A stretch of DNA of 6,205 nucleotides from Clostridiales bacterium. Lineage in GTDB: Bacteria > Bacillota > Clostridia > Tissierellales > Dethiosulfatibacteraceae. Positions 1-5,615 of this stretch are shown piece after piece. The notes under the pieces were generated by a model that saw only the letters and a program-made list of their open reading frames with translations, made no database searches and had not been told where the DNA came from. The stretch spans positions 1-6,205 of the forward strand of contig DMAP01000201.1 of NCBI GenBank assembly GCA_003446975.1, read 5' to 3'. A program made the position numbers and the translations under genes. Every line of letters starts with the position of its first letter. Position 1 is the stretch's first letter.

Positions 1-1451
1 CCAGCATTTTTCTTTGAAAGATCAGCAAATTTCTTTATTAGGTATTCATAGCTGTCGCCCATCACATCGGCAGAATAGTTATTATTGCCTACTTTTATCT
101 TCGACATATGCTCTACCAGATCTTTTAAGCGTCCATCAGAGAGTTTGTTTTTATCAGTCCAGGTCGCATCATCAAAACTACTGAAAACGCCATATAATGT
201 ATCTGGGTTAGCTCGTTCAATTTCAACCATTGCAGAAACGATAGCTGAACCAACCTTTTCACTTTTTTCCCGTACGTCGTTCCAGTGACAACCATCAGGT
301 ATTATAAAGCGGTGGTTCTCGGGGAAACTTGCATATTCTTCATCTCCGCCAGAATCCTCAAGTGCCTTTGCAGTTTCTTCATCGTACACATCTGATAAGC
401 GCTTGTAGAATAATAATGGGGTTACATAACTTTTATATTCATCCTGGTTTATGGGCCCCCGTAGTATGTTGCAAGCTTCAAAAAGATGTGCAAATAAACT
501 TTGGCTTGTGGTCTTCTCGTTAATTGTTAAGCTACTTTCGTAATCTTCATCGGCAGCATCAAAAGCAGAAGATATCATTTTTTCTCTTGAGCTTGTTTCG
601 ACTTTCTTTCCTCTTGACAATTTTTTTACAGCAATTGAAATATCCCCGTTTGATTTCTCGAGTTGTGGGGCATATATGTTTTCAAACTCCATCAGTATTT
701 TCAAAAGTCTCTCGTCCAAGAATGTTAGAGCATGTTTTCTTATAGCAGTAGGTATGCCATAATATGCTTCAGCGATGCCTCCCGTGATAGCCGCCAATGT
801 GTCACTATCGCCACCGATAGAGATAGCGTTTCGAATAGCATCCTCAAATCCATTGGATTCTAGGAAGGCCATAATAGCCTGTGGTACGGTTTCTTGGCAG
901 GTCTCATTAAAATGATAATTCTCTCGGATGGCATCCAGTGTGAAGTTCATTGGGTAGTAATGTTCATTGATATAATCTCTGATTTCTAAAATGTTCTTTC
1001 CTTCCCGGGCTAGATAAATTGCCGTTGCAGTAGCCTCTGCACCTTTTAGGCCCTCTGGGTGGTTATGAGAGATCTCGGTAACCTTTTTTGAAAGTTGCCT
1101 TGCTTCTTCCAAAGAAGTTGCTGCAAAACCACAGGCGCTTACACGCATGGCAGCACCGTTGCCGAAACTATTATAGGGCAGGGGGGTATCAGAATATATC
1201 CAGCTACGGAACATCCCACCATATCCACAGTCTGGATATGGCCTTCCTAAATCCTGCATACACCGGATTGCTAATTTGCTAAGTTTATCTAAATCTTTTC
1301 CGCTATCAATAATCGCCTTAGCTACCGAAAGAGACATAATACTGTCATCCGTAATAGCGCATTTATATGTTAAAAATTCAAATTCTTTTGTCTTTATATT
1401 GTTCCATTCAAAGCGTGAACCGACAATATCACCAATTATTGCTCCAAGCAT
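1..1451 (-). CDS. hsdM: ADP-ribosylglycohydrolase (DraG/ARH) fused to N-terminal part of type I R-M methyltransferase subunit HsdM; partial, runs off the left edge
   Basis: Reading the reverse strand from ATG 1451 gives 483 codons without a stop before the window edge. Residues 1-260 are an ADP-ribosylglycohydrolase. An N-terminal GAIIGDIVGSRFEW is followed by TDDS (34-37), SHNHPEG (128-134) and GGDSDT (213-218). The TDD and DxDT motifs match the two-metal ligand sets of DraG/ARH3 enzymes, which remove ADP-ribose from macromolecules, so this domain looks catalytically intact. Residues 261-318 form a charged linker. From about 319 the sequence is HsdM N-terminal helical domain: LFEACNILRG (323-332), the stretch around LLFYKRLSD (346-354), then DSYEYLIKKFAD (466-477), the segment usually just before the GEFYTPR region. 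The SAM-binding motifs lie outside the window. The start has a good ribosome site (GAGAGGTG, complement of 1457-1464). An internal start at Met292 (578) is possible but has no strong Shine-Dalgarno. It lies 80 bp downstream of, and co-directional with, the small regulator gene. Confidence 0.88.
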   Translation of the reverse strand, partial: MLGAIIGDIVGSRFEWNNIKTKEFEFLTYKCAITDDSIMSLSVAKAIIDSGKDLDKLSKLAIRCMQDLGRPYPDCGYGGMFRSWIYSDTPLPYNSFGNGAAMRVSACGFAATSLEEARQLSKKVTEISHNHPEGLKGAEATATAIYLAREGKNILEIRDYINEHYYPMNFTLDAIRENYHFNETCQETVPQAIMAFLESNGFEDAIRNAISIGGDSDTLAAITGGIAEAYYGIPTAIRKHALTFLDERLLKILMEFENIYAPQLEKSNGDISIAVKKLSRGKKVETSSREKMISSAFDAADEDYESSLTINEKTTSQSLFAHLFEACNILRGPINQDEYKSYVTPLLFYKRLSDVYDEETAKALEDSGGDEEYASFPENHRFIIPDGCHWNDVREKSEKVGSAIVSAMVEIERANPDTLYGVFSSFDDATWTDKNKLSDGRLKDLVEHMSKIKVGNNNYSADVMGDSYEYLIKKFADLSKKNA

Positions 1452-1510
1452 TTTTGCACCTCTCATAGTATGTTTTTTTAAATAATATAAATAAATAATA
1501 TCACGGTCTC

Positions 1511-1528
1511 GGTACCATTATCTGTACC
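1511..1528 (-). promoter_or_regulatory. Small inverted repeat between the regulator and the DraG-HsdM gene
   Basis: GGTAC and GTACC arms (1511-1515 and 1524-1528) flank an 8-nt spacer in the 80-bp gap. The remaining gap is a very AT-rich run (about 1475-1500). There is no clean T-tract immediately after the arms on the minus strand, so it is not a standard terminator. It could be an operator or a mild attenuator setting regulator versus methylase levels. Five base pairs can arise by chance. Confidence 0.25.
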
Positions 1529-1531
1529 CCA

Positions 1532-1762
1532 TTATGTCTTATCTGGGTTTGGTGTATCATCAGATTTCACAATTTCCATTATGTCTGAAATATCGCAGTC
1601 GAGAGCATTACATATTTTAACAAGGATATCTGTATTGACATTCACGTTTTTCCCGAGTTTAGCCATTGAAGCTGTGCTTATACCAGAGGCTTCACGAAGA
1701 TCCTTTTTTTTCATATCTTTATCGATTAGTAGCTTCCATAATTTTTTATAACTCACGACCAT
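1532..1762 (-). CDS. Small XRE (Cro/CI-type) helix-turn-helix regulator, probable controller of the R-M operon
   Basis: A 76-residue DNA-binding protein that is almost entirely one HTH domain. It opens MVVSYKKLWKLLIDKD. The helix-turn-helix spans about residues 21-39 (DLREASGISTASMAKLGKN), followed by VNTDILVKICNALDCDISDIMEIV, the typical end of the small HTH family found beside restriction-modification and other defence genes. I chose ATG 1762 over the GTG nine bases upstream (1771). The Shine-Dalgarno GAGGTG (complement of 1769-1774) sits 6 nt before the ATG, while it overlaps the GTG. It is the first gene after the minus-strand promoter and precedes the DraG-HsdM gene in the same direction, so it probably autoregulates and sets R-M expression. 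The C-terminal tail (KSDDTPNPDKT) is polar and probably disordered. Confidence 0.85.
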   Translation of the reverse strand: MVVSYKKLWKLLIDKDMKKKDLREASGISTASMAKLGKNVNVNTDILVKICNALDCDISDIMEIVKSDDTPNPDKT

Positions 1763-1792
1763 AAAATTCACCTCGCTATCGCTGTTATCAAA

Positions 1793-1821
1793 ATAGTATC
1801 ACAAATTACTCAATAGCGCAA
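1793..1821 (-). promoter_or_regulatory. Predicted sigma-A promoter for the regulator / DraG-HsdM operon
   Basis: On the minus strand a -35 TTGCGC (complement of 1816-1821) and an extended -10, TGATACTAT with hexamer at 1793-1798, are separated by 17 bp. The TGn extension compensates for the weak hexamers. It lies about 30 bp upstream of the regulator's start codon, with no competing candidate in the gap. Confidence 0.5.
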
Positions 1822-1833
1822 AATAAATTTGCG
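1817..1833. promoter_or_regulatory. Candidate operator: CGCAAA-5-TTTGCG inverted repeat
   Basis: A perfect 6-bp inverted repeat with a 5-bp spacer (1817-1822 and 1828-1833) overlaps the -35 element of the minus-strand promoter. A dimeric HTH repressor bound here would block that promoter. A second, AT-only inverted repeat (AAATAT 1840-1845, ATATTT 1853-1858) lies between the two divergent promoters. The likeliest ligand is the 76-residue regulator encoded next door; that is inference. Confidence 0.4.
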
Positions 1834-1861
1834 AACGTGAAATATTTATTCGATATTTTGA

Positions 1862-1890
1862 TTGTTATTTTGCTAGTGTGCTGTTATAAT
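1862..1890 (+). promoter_or_regulatory. Predicted sigma-A promoter for the ATPase / GNAT-PUA / ASCH operon
   Basis: A -35-like TTGTTA (1862-1867) and a perfect extended -10, TGTTATAAT (hexamer 1885-1890), are separated by 17 bp. Transcription would start near 1897, giving a leader of only about 12 nt before ATG 1909. That leaves barely enough room for the AAGGTG ribosome site, so the messenger is nearly leaderless. Confidence 0.6.
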
Positions 1891-1908
1891 TTTATTTAAG
1901 GTGATGAT

Positions 1909-2433
1909 ATGATTTTTATAAGTGGTATACATAGTGTTGGAAAATCTTATTTCTGTGAACAGGTCAAGAGCAAATTAGGACTCAATGCCTATTCTGCAAG
2001 TACTTTAATTTCTGAACTTAAGCATGAATTATTCAAGAAAGATAAACTGATTGCCGATATTGATGGAAATCAGGGTTATTTGCTGGCTGCAGTTAAAAAG
2101 TTGGATGATATAGAGAATAACTATCTTCTTGATGGGCACCTATGTTTATTGAATGCACAAGGAAATGTTCAAAGGATAAGCCTGCAGACCTTTATTGATC
2201 TTAAGCCTCAAGGCATATTATTGCTAACTGAAATTCCTTCAGTTATTGCAGAACGTCGAAAAATTCGAGATGATATCGAATCTGATATAAGCCAAATAAA
2301 TATCTTTCAAAATGAAGAAACCGCTTATGCGGAGGAGGTATCTCGGTTGTTGGGAATTCCACTTTATATTTCCAAAGGTGCTGATGATATCGACAAAGCC
2401 TTAAAATTTATAGATTCATTTGCAAAGAATTAA
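1909..2433 (+). CDS. Small P-loop ATPase / nucleotide-kinase-like protein
   Basis: A 174-residue cytosolic P-loop NTPase. The Walker A motif is at the N-terminus (GIHSVGKS, residues 6-13). A hydrophobic strand ending in acid (YLLDGH, 72-77) resembles the Walker B or substrate-site strand of small kinases. A basic lid-like segment follows (AERRKIRDD, 114-122), and the C-terminus is typical of AAA_33/adenylate-kinase-like proteins (LLGIPLYISKGADDIDKAL). Size and architecture fit a single-domain nucleoside, nucleotide or RNA kinase more than a multimeric AAA+ machine. The substrate cannot be read from the sequence. It is first in a three-gene unit, 26 bp before the GNAT-PUA gene. The start is set by AAGGTGAT a few bases upstream of ATG 1909. 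The gene seems more AT-rich than its downstream neighbour. Confidence 0.75.
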   Translation: MIFISGIHSVGKSYFCEQVKSKLGLNAYSASTLISELKHELFKKDKLIADIDGNQGYLLAAVKKLDDIENNYLLDGHLCLLNAQGNVQRISLQTFIDLKPQGILLLTEIPSVIAERRKIRDDIESDISQINIFQNEETAYAEEVSRLLGIPLYISKGADDIDKALKFIDSFAKN

Positions 2434-2459
2434 TAACGTAGATCTAGGAGGATTAGACC

Positions 2460-3557
2460 ATGGCAGGCAAATTCCAACTTAGTAAGTTTTCAGAAATTGA
2501 TATTAATGACCCGTTTTTTGACCCTCTCAAGAATGACTATCCCGAAGACGAAAGCAATATAGGTTTTATTAAATGGTTCGGAAAAAAGAGTAGAGAAGGA
2601 GCCACTGCCCTGGTATTTAACGATGAAACAGGAATGGGTGCCTTTGTATGTTTGAAAGACGAGAACGAACCCCTCATACTTGAGAATGAGGTGCTACCGG
2701 CAATCCCCCGTAAAAAAATCAGCACGCTGCGGCTTGCAGAACGATACCGAGGACAAAGGCTGGGAGAAGGTTCTATTGGTTTGGCTCTTTGGAACTGGCA
2801 AAAATCCAAGCAAAAGGAAATTTATGTAACAGTGTTCGAGAAGCACGAGATTCTCATAGAATTGCTTGAAAAATTTGGTTTTGAGATGGCAGGATATAAC
2901 GAGAACGGAGAATGTGTTTATTTAAAGAGCAGAGAGAACATAGACTATAGTGATCCATATAAGTCTTTCCCTTTTATCAACCCTGAGTTCGAAAAAGCCG
3001 GCTATCTGCTTGTAAACGATGTGTATCACGATACACTTTTCCCATACTCAGAACTGGCTCATACATTTCAAGAGCAAGTTGCTTTGCAGGTTTCAAATGG
3101 TATCTCTAAGATCTATGTGGGGGCACAATACACTAGGCCGCATTACCAAGTAGGGGAGCCGTTATTCATCTATCGAATACATACAAAGGAAGATGGACAA
3201 TCAAAGAGATATAAATCATGTCTTACTTCATATGGTGTTGTTACAGATGTGATAATGGTGAAAACAAACAACCGTGCCCTGATGACTTTTGAGGAATTAT
3301 GTGAGAGAATAGGTAATAAGTCTGTTTTTGATGAAAGAGAGCTACGAACTAAGTACGACAATGACAAGCATATGGTCGTTATCGAATTATTGTATTATGG
3401 GTATTTCGGTGCAGGCCACAATATTAATAATGCATGGCTCAGCGATAATGGCTATTTTGATGGTCGTTATCCTGCATTAATTATGGTTTCGCCAGATCAA
3501 TTTAAAGGTATTCTAGAAGAGGGTGATGTAGATGTCTCAAATGTTATTATCGATTAA
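2460..3557 (+). CDS. GNAT N-acetyltransferase fused to a C-terminal PUA/EVE-like domain
   Basis: A 365-residue two-part protein. Residues 1-160 fit a GNAT fold. The acetyl-CoA pyrophosphate loop follows the Q-x-x-G-x-G pattern (RGQRLGEG, 97-104, after TLRLAERY), and the usual C-terminal GNAT signature is LLEKFGFEMAGY (135-146). Residues about 180-360 look like a PUA-superfamily (ASCH/EVE/YTH-like) nucleic-acid-binding domain: KIYVGAQYTRPHYQVGEPLF (217-236), SCLTSYGVVTDV (253-264) and GRYPALIMVSPDQFKGILEE (335-354). The GNAT assignment is fairly firm; the PUA-like assignment rests on strand pattern and layout. This pairing suggests acetylation of a nucleic acid, or of a protein bound to one; the target is unknown. 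AGGAGG lies 8 nt before ATG 2460. The 3' end overlaps the ASCH gene by 26 bp in another frame, implying translational coupling. Confidence 0.72.
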   Translation: MAGKFQLSKFSEIDINDPFFDPLKNDYPEDESNIGFIKWFGKKSREGATALVFNDETGMGAFVCLKDENEPLILENEVLPAIPRKKISTLRLAERYRGQRLGEGSIGLALWNWQKSKQKEIYVTVFEKHEILIELLEKFGFEMAGYNENGECVYLKSRENIDYSDPYKSFPFINPEFEKAGYLLVNDVYHDTLFPYSELAHTFQEQVALQVSNGISKIYVGAQYTRPHYQVGEPLFIYRIHTKEDGQSKRYKSCLTSYGVVTDVIMVKTNNRALMTFEELCERIGNKSVFDERELRTKYDNDKHMVVIELLYYGYFGAGHNINNAWLSDNGYFDGRYPALIMVSPDQFKGILEEGDVDVSNVIID

Positions 3558-3900
3558 TCCAGAGCATGTTGAAAACATACTGCTCGGTACCAAGAAGTTT
3601 GAATTTCGCAAAGTGCGTTGTAGATCAGAAGTGAATACTATTATTATTTACGCAACATCTCCTGTAATGCAGGTGGTTGCAGAGGCAGAGATAATTGGGG
3701 TAATCGAAGATGATCCTCATTCTGTATGGATGTTGACTTCTGAACACGCGGGGATAAGTAAGGGCTTCTTTGATCGTTACTTTGAAGGGAAAAACAAGGC
3801 TGTGGCATATCGCCTGGGGAAGGTCGAAAGATATGCGGACCCGAGGCCTTTATCGGACTATGGAATAAACTTCGCGCCCCAATCTTTCGTGTATGTATAA
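3532..3900 (+). CDS. ASCH-domain protein (PUA-like superfamily)
   Basis: A 122-residue single-domain protein with the ASCH hallmarks: MLLSINPEHVENILLGTKKFEFRK (residues 4-27) carries the G-x-K-x-x-E-x-R type signature. A strand pair follows (NTIIIYATSPVMQVVAEAEI), then GISKGFFDRYFEGKNKAVAYRLGKVERY and the closing NFAPQSFVYV. It resembles the COG4933-type proteins often annotated as predicted transcriptional regulators. ASCH domains bind RNA or modified bases. One member, E. coli YqfB, is an N4-acetylcytidine amidohydrolase, which makes the pairing with an acetyltransferase gene suggestive but unproven. The chosen ATG 3532 has AGGGTG 6 nt upstream inside the GNAT gene; ATG 3541 is an alternative. 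It is the last gene of its operon, 25 bp before a terminator. Confidence 0.82.
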   Translation: MSQMLLSINPEHVENILLGTKKFEFRKVRCRSEVNTIIIYATSPVMQVVAEAEIIGVIEDDPHSVWMLTSEHAGISKGFFDRYFEGKNKAVAYRLGKVERYADPRPLSDYGINFAPQSFVYV

Positions 3901-3925
3901 ATAGGATACTGTAAAATGGGTGTAG

Positions 3926-3970
3926 GCTATGCCGCAATAATATGCGGCATAGCTTTTTTCTTTTTTTATT
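3926..3970 (+). terminator. Strong intrinsic terminator of the ATPase / GNAT-PUA / ASCH operon
   Basis: A perfect 11-bp stem (GCTATGCCGCA 3926-3936 with TGCGGCATAGC 3943-3953) with a 6-nt loop is followed by a T-rich tail (TTTTTTCTTTTTTTATTT). It sits 25 bp after the ASCH stop codon. The reverse strand has only a weak A/T run on the opposite side, so it acts mainly on plus-strand transcripts. Confidence 0.92.
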
Positions 3971-3998
3971 TGACAAAGAAAAGCTTCTGGTATATAAT
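3970..3998 (+). promoter_or_regulatory. Perfect consensus sigma-A promoter of the XRE-ImmA operon
   Basis: TTGACA (3970-3975), a 17-bp spacer and TATAAT (3993-3998) match the vegetative consensus exactly. The first T of the -35 box is the end of the preceding terminator's T-tract. Transcription should start near 4005, giving an approximately 80-nt leader. A promoter this strong ahead of a repressor gene implies that repression, not promoter strength, sets output. Confidence 0.9.
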
Positions 3999-4021
3999 AA
4001 TCGCAGATAAGCGAAGTAGCG

Positions 4022-4060
4022 GACTAGCTGTACAGCTTGAAAGATTAAATGCGACTAGCT
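4022..4060 (+). promoter_or_regulatory. Candidate operator cluster in the leader of the XRE-ImmA operon
   Basis: Just downstream of the expected transcription start are a perfect 12-bp palindrome, AGCTGTACAGCT (4026-4037), and two copies of GACTAGCT (4022-4029 and 4053-4060). The copies are offset by 31 bp, close to three helical turns, and the first overlaps the palindrome. These are plausible binding sites for the XRE regulator encoded next, giving negative autoregulation by road-block. They could also fold in the RNA leader. Confidence 0.4.
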
Positions 4061-4085
4061 CATCAAGAAAAAGGAGGAATAAAAA

Positions 4086-4472
4086 ATGGCAGGTGAATTT
4101 GGAGCGTTAATTGACGCAAAAAGAAGAGGAAGAGGACCTGATGGGAAGGATATCATGCTCAAGGATATCGCTGAAGCTATGGGGAAGACAGCAACGTATT
4201 TATCTGATATCATCAAAGGCCGTCGTAATCCACCAGAGATGGAATTAATGGAGAAAATGGCAGCGATATTACGTCTTGATGATGAAGAAAAAGCTGAGAT
4301 GTACGACTTGGCAGGTCGAGATCGAAACGAGGTATCGCCAGATCTACCGGAGTATATTATGGATGATGATTTACCTCATGCTAGAACTGCATTAAGGAAG
4401 GCAAAAGAGAAAGGTCTCGGTGACGATTTTTGGAAAAAAGTTTATGACTCTATCGAAGATGACAAGGAGTAG
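4086..4472 (+). CDS. XRE-family helix-turn-helix regulator, probable ImmR-like repressor
   Basis: A 128-residue transcription factor. The HTH domain covers about residues 24-76: LKDIAEAMGKTATYLSDIIKG holds the recognition helix, followed by PEMELMEKMAAILRLDDEEKAEMYDLAG. The C-terminal part (SPDLPEYIMDDDLPHARTALRKAKEKG onward) is conserved-looking and acidic/basic-patterned, and probably mediates dimerisation or contact with the peptidase. ATG 4086 is preceded by AAGGAGGAAT (4071-4080). Its stop is 6 bp before the next gene. Together with the ImmA-type peptidase two genes on, it fits a repressor inactivated by proteolysis on a stress or signalling cue. Its target operators are probably in its own leader and perhaps elsewhere on the element. 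Family assignment is secure; the switch role is inference. Confidence 0.87.
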   Translation: MAGEFGALIDAKRRGRGPDGKDIMLKDIAEAMGKTATYLSDIIKGRRNPPEMELMEKMAAILRLDDEEKAEMYDLAGRDRNEVSPDLPEYIMDDDLPHARTALRKAKEKGLGDDFWKKVYDSIEDDKE

Positions 4473-4478
4473 ATATCT

Positions 4479-4856
4479 ATGGGACAAAGTAAACCGTCTG
4501 ATTTAGATAGACTGATTGACAAGACGTGCTACAATGCCATACAGGATGCATTATCACAATTTATTGAAGATAGACCCGGTGAACTTGAGCTAAGTGGGGT
4601 ATCCAATTTTGTGGAGGAACCCGAAGGTGCAGCACTGATAGAAATGGAGCTTATCAGATGCAGCAACGTGGTGATGGATGACGACGAGATAAATTTTGAT
4701 GCCATTGTAAGCTGTGAAATCGAAATTGAAGAAACTGTTCGTCGCAATCGTGAAAGCGATGGTGTCAGGCAGTGGTTCAATGTTCACTGCAGAGCCGTTC
4801 TCGATGGGACATTAAAGAGTTTTCGCATTATGCAAATTGAAGTATACTCAAGATAA
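4479..4856 (+). CDS. Small acidic protein of unknown function between XRE regulator and ImmA-type peptidase
   Basis: I do not recognise a named family. The 125-residue product is acidic, with runs such as VEEPEG, MDDDEINFD and EIEIEE. After an N-terminal helix (LDRLIDKTCYNAIQDALSQF) it appears to be mainly beta strands: AALIEMELIRCSN, AIVSCEIEIEETV, WFNVHCRAVLDG and FRIMQIEVYSR. It has four cysteines (17, 61, 79, 104), spaced unlike a zinc ribbon, and no signal peptide or membrane segment. Its Shine-Dalgarno AAGGAG overlaps the end of the upstream XRE gene, and the next gene's AAGGAGGTG touches its stop, so all three should be translated together. It may be an adaptor or sensor linking peptidase and repressor, or a substrate; these are guesses from position only. 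Confidence 0.75.
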   Translation: MGQSKPSDLDRLIDKTCYNAIQDALSQFIEDRPGELELSGVSNFVEEPEGAALIEMELIRCSNVVMDDDEINFDAIVSCEIEIEETVRRNRESDGVRQWFNVHCRAVLDGTLKSFRIMQIEVYSR

Positions 4857-4868
4857 GGAGGTGAAAGG

Positions 4869-5582
4869 ATGGCGTTAAAAGCTACGGGAAATCTAGTGCC
4901 AATAATTTACAAGGAGGAATTTGATGATGAAGCGACTGCTTTTCTTAAGAAATATTATCCGGAAGCCTTGGTGACACCTATTACCGTACCAATTCTTGAA
5001 ATTGCGAAGGAGGGAATGAGACTTACTGTCATGTCTCGAAACCTTACGGAGGATCTCAGTACCTTTGGGCAGATGTGTTTTACTGAGGGACTTGCAGAAA
5101 TCTATGACAAGGATGAGGACGAATATCGGGAGATTTCAATCAAGGGGGGCACCATGATAATCGATCCGGATACTTTTTTCCAACGCAACATCGGGTGCAT
5201 GAATAATACCATTGCGCATGAATGCTTTCACTGGCATAGGCATCGTAATTATCATTTTATGCAAAACCTTCTGGAAGGAAAACAATCGGTGGCTTGTCGC
5301 TGTCCGGTAGAGGCTAAAGATGAACGATTTAAAGAAAAGTGGACAGACGAAGATTGGATGGAGTGGCAAGCAAGTGGAATAGCTCCTAAGATACTGTTAC
5401 CAAAAGAGACTTTTGGTTTGAAGGTTGATCAGTTTCTCAAGGAAAGTAAAAAAAATCCATTTATCGCAGCTGAACTGATGTCACCCAAACAATGGGTCAT
5501 CGATCAATTAGCCGATTTTTACAAGGTTTCGAAAATATCTGTAAGAATAAGGCTGGATGAGTTAGGTATCTGCCGCGAATGA
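4869..5582 (+). CDS. ImmA/IrrE-family zinc metallo-endopeptidase
   Basis: A 237-residue predicted cytosolic protease. The zincin motif HExxH is present as HECFH (117-121, within NNTIAHECFHWHRH). A second family motif follows, EWQASGIAPKILLP (165-178), equivalent to the E-x-x-A-x-x-FA-x-x-LLMP segment; Glu165 is the likely third zinc ligand. A C-terminal helical segment, QLADFYKVSKISVRIRLDELG (213-233), resembles the usual tail of ImmA proteins. A central insert contains two extra cysteines (VACRCP, 141-146). Known members cleave a partner repressor: ImmA cuts ImmR in ICEBs1, and IrrE cuts DdrO in Deinococcus. The XRE protein encoded two genes upstream is therefore the obvious substrate. The start has AAGGAGGTG just upstream of ATG 4869. 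A terminator begins inside the last codons. Confidence 0.88.
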   Translation: MALKATGNLVPIIYKEEFDDEATAFLKKYYPEALVTPITVPILEIAKEGMRLTVMSRNLTEDLSTFGQMCFTEGLAEIYDKDEDEYREISIKGGTMIIDPDTFFQRNIGCMNNTIAHECFHWHRHRNYHFMQNLLEGKQSVACRCPVEAKDERFKEKWTDEDWMEWQASGIAPKILLPKETFGLKVDQFLKESKKNPFIAAELMSPKQWVIDQLADFYKVSKISVRIRLDELGICRE

Positions 5583-5604
5583 CAGATGGGCAGTACCTTT
5601 TTTT
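5565..5604 (+). terminator. Intrinsic terminator overlapping the 3' end of the ImmA-type gene
   Basis: GGTA-CTGCC (5565-5574, one bulged T at 5569) pairs with GGCAG-TACC (5589-5597) across a 14-nt loop that contains the stop codon. Seven consecutive Ts follow (5598-5604). It separates the XRE-ImmA operon from the small genes downstream. The bulge and larger loop make it weaker than the one at 3926. Confidence 0.65.
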
Positions 5605-5615
5605 ACTCAAATAAT

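Noticed and set aside
85..745. Three plus-strand open frames (85-288, 329-523, 524-745)
   Set aside because: They lie antisense to the continuous DraG-HsdM frame, have no family resemblance and lack good ribosome sites.
1088..1485. Plus-strand open frames 1088-1282 and 1276-1485
   Set aside because: They are antisense shadows of the ADP-ribosylglycohydrolase domain, whose motifs are intact on the minus strand.
1763..1771. GTG at 1771 as the start of the small XRE regulator
   Set aside because: The GAGGTG Shine-Dalgarno overlaps this codon but is correctly spaced for ATG 1762, which also gives the usual family N-terminus.
2537..3367. Minus-strand open frames 2537-2809 and 3170-3367
   Set aside because: They are shadows opposite the GNAT-PUA gene with low-complexity composition and no recognisable domain.
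3644..3976. Minus-strand frame of 110 codons
   Set aside because: It is antisense to the ASCH gene, runs through the terminator hairpin and has no coding signals.
3916..4110. Plus-strand frame of 64 codons
   Set aside because: It spans the terminator, the consensus promoter and the XRE ribosome site, so it cannot be a genuine gene on one transcript.
4529..5369. Minus-strand frames 4529-4780, 4590-4787 and 5136-5369
   Set aside because: They are opposite well-supported genes in a tight operon and show no family features.
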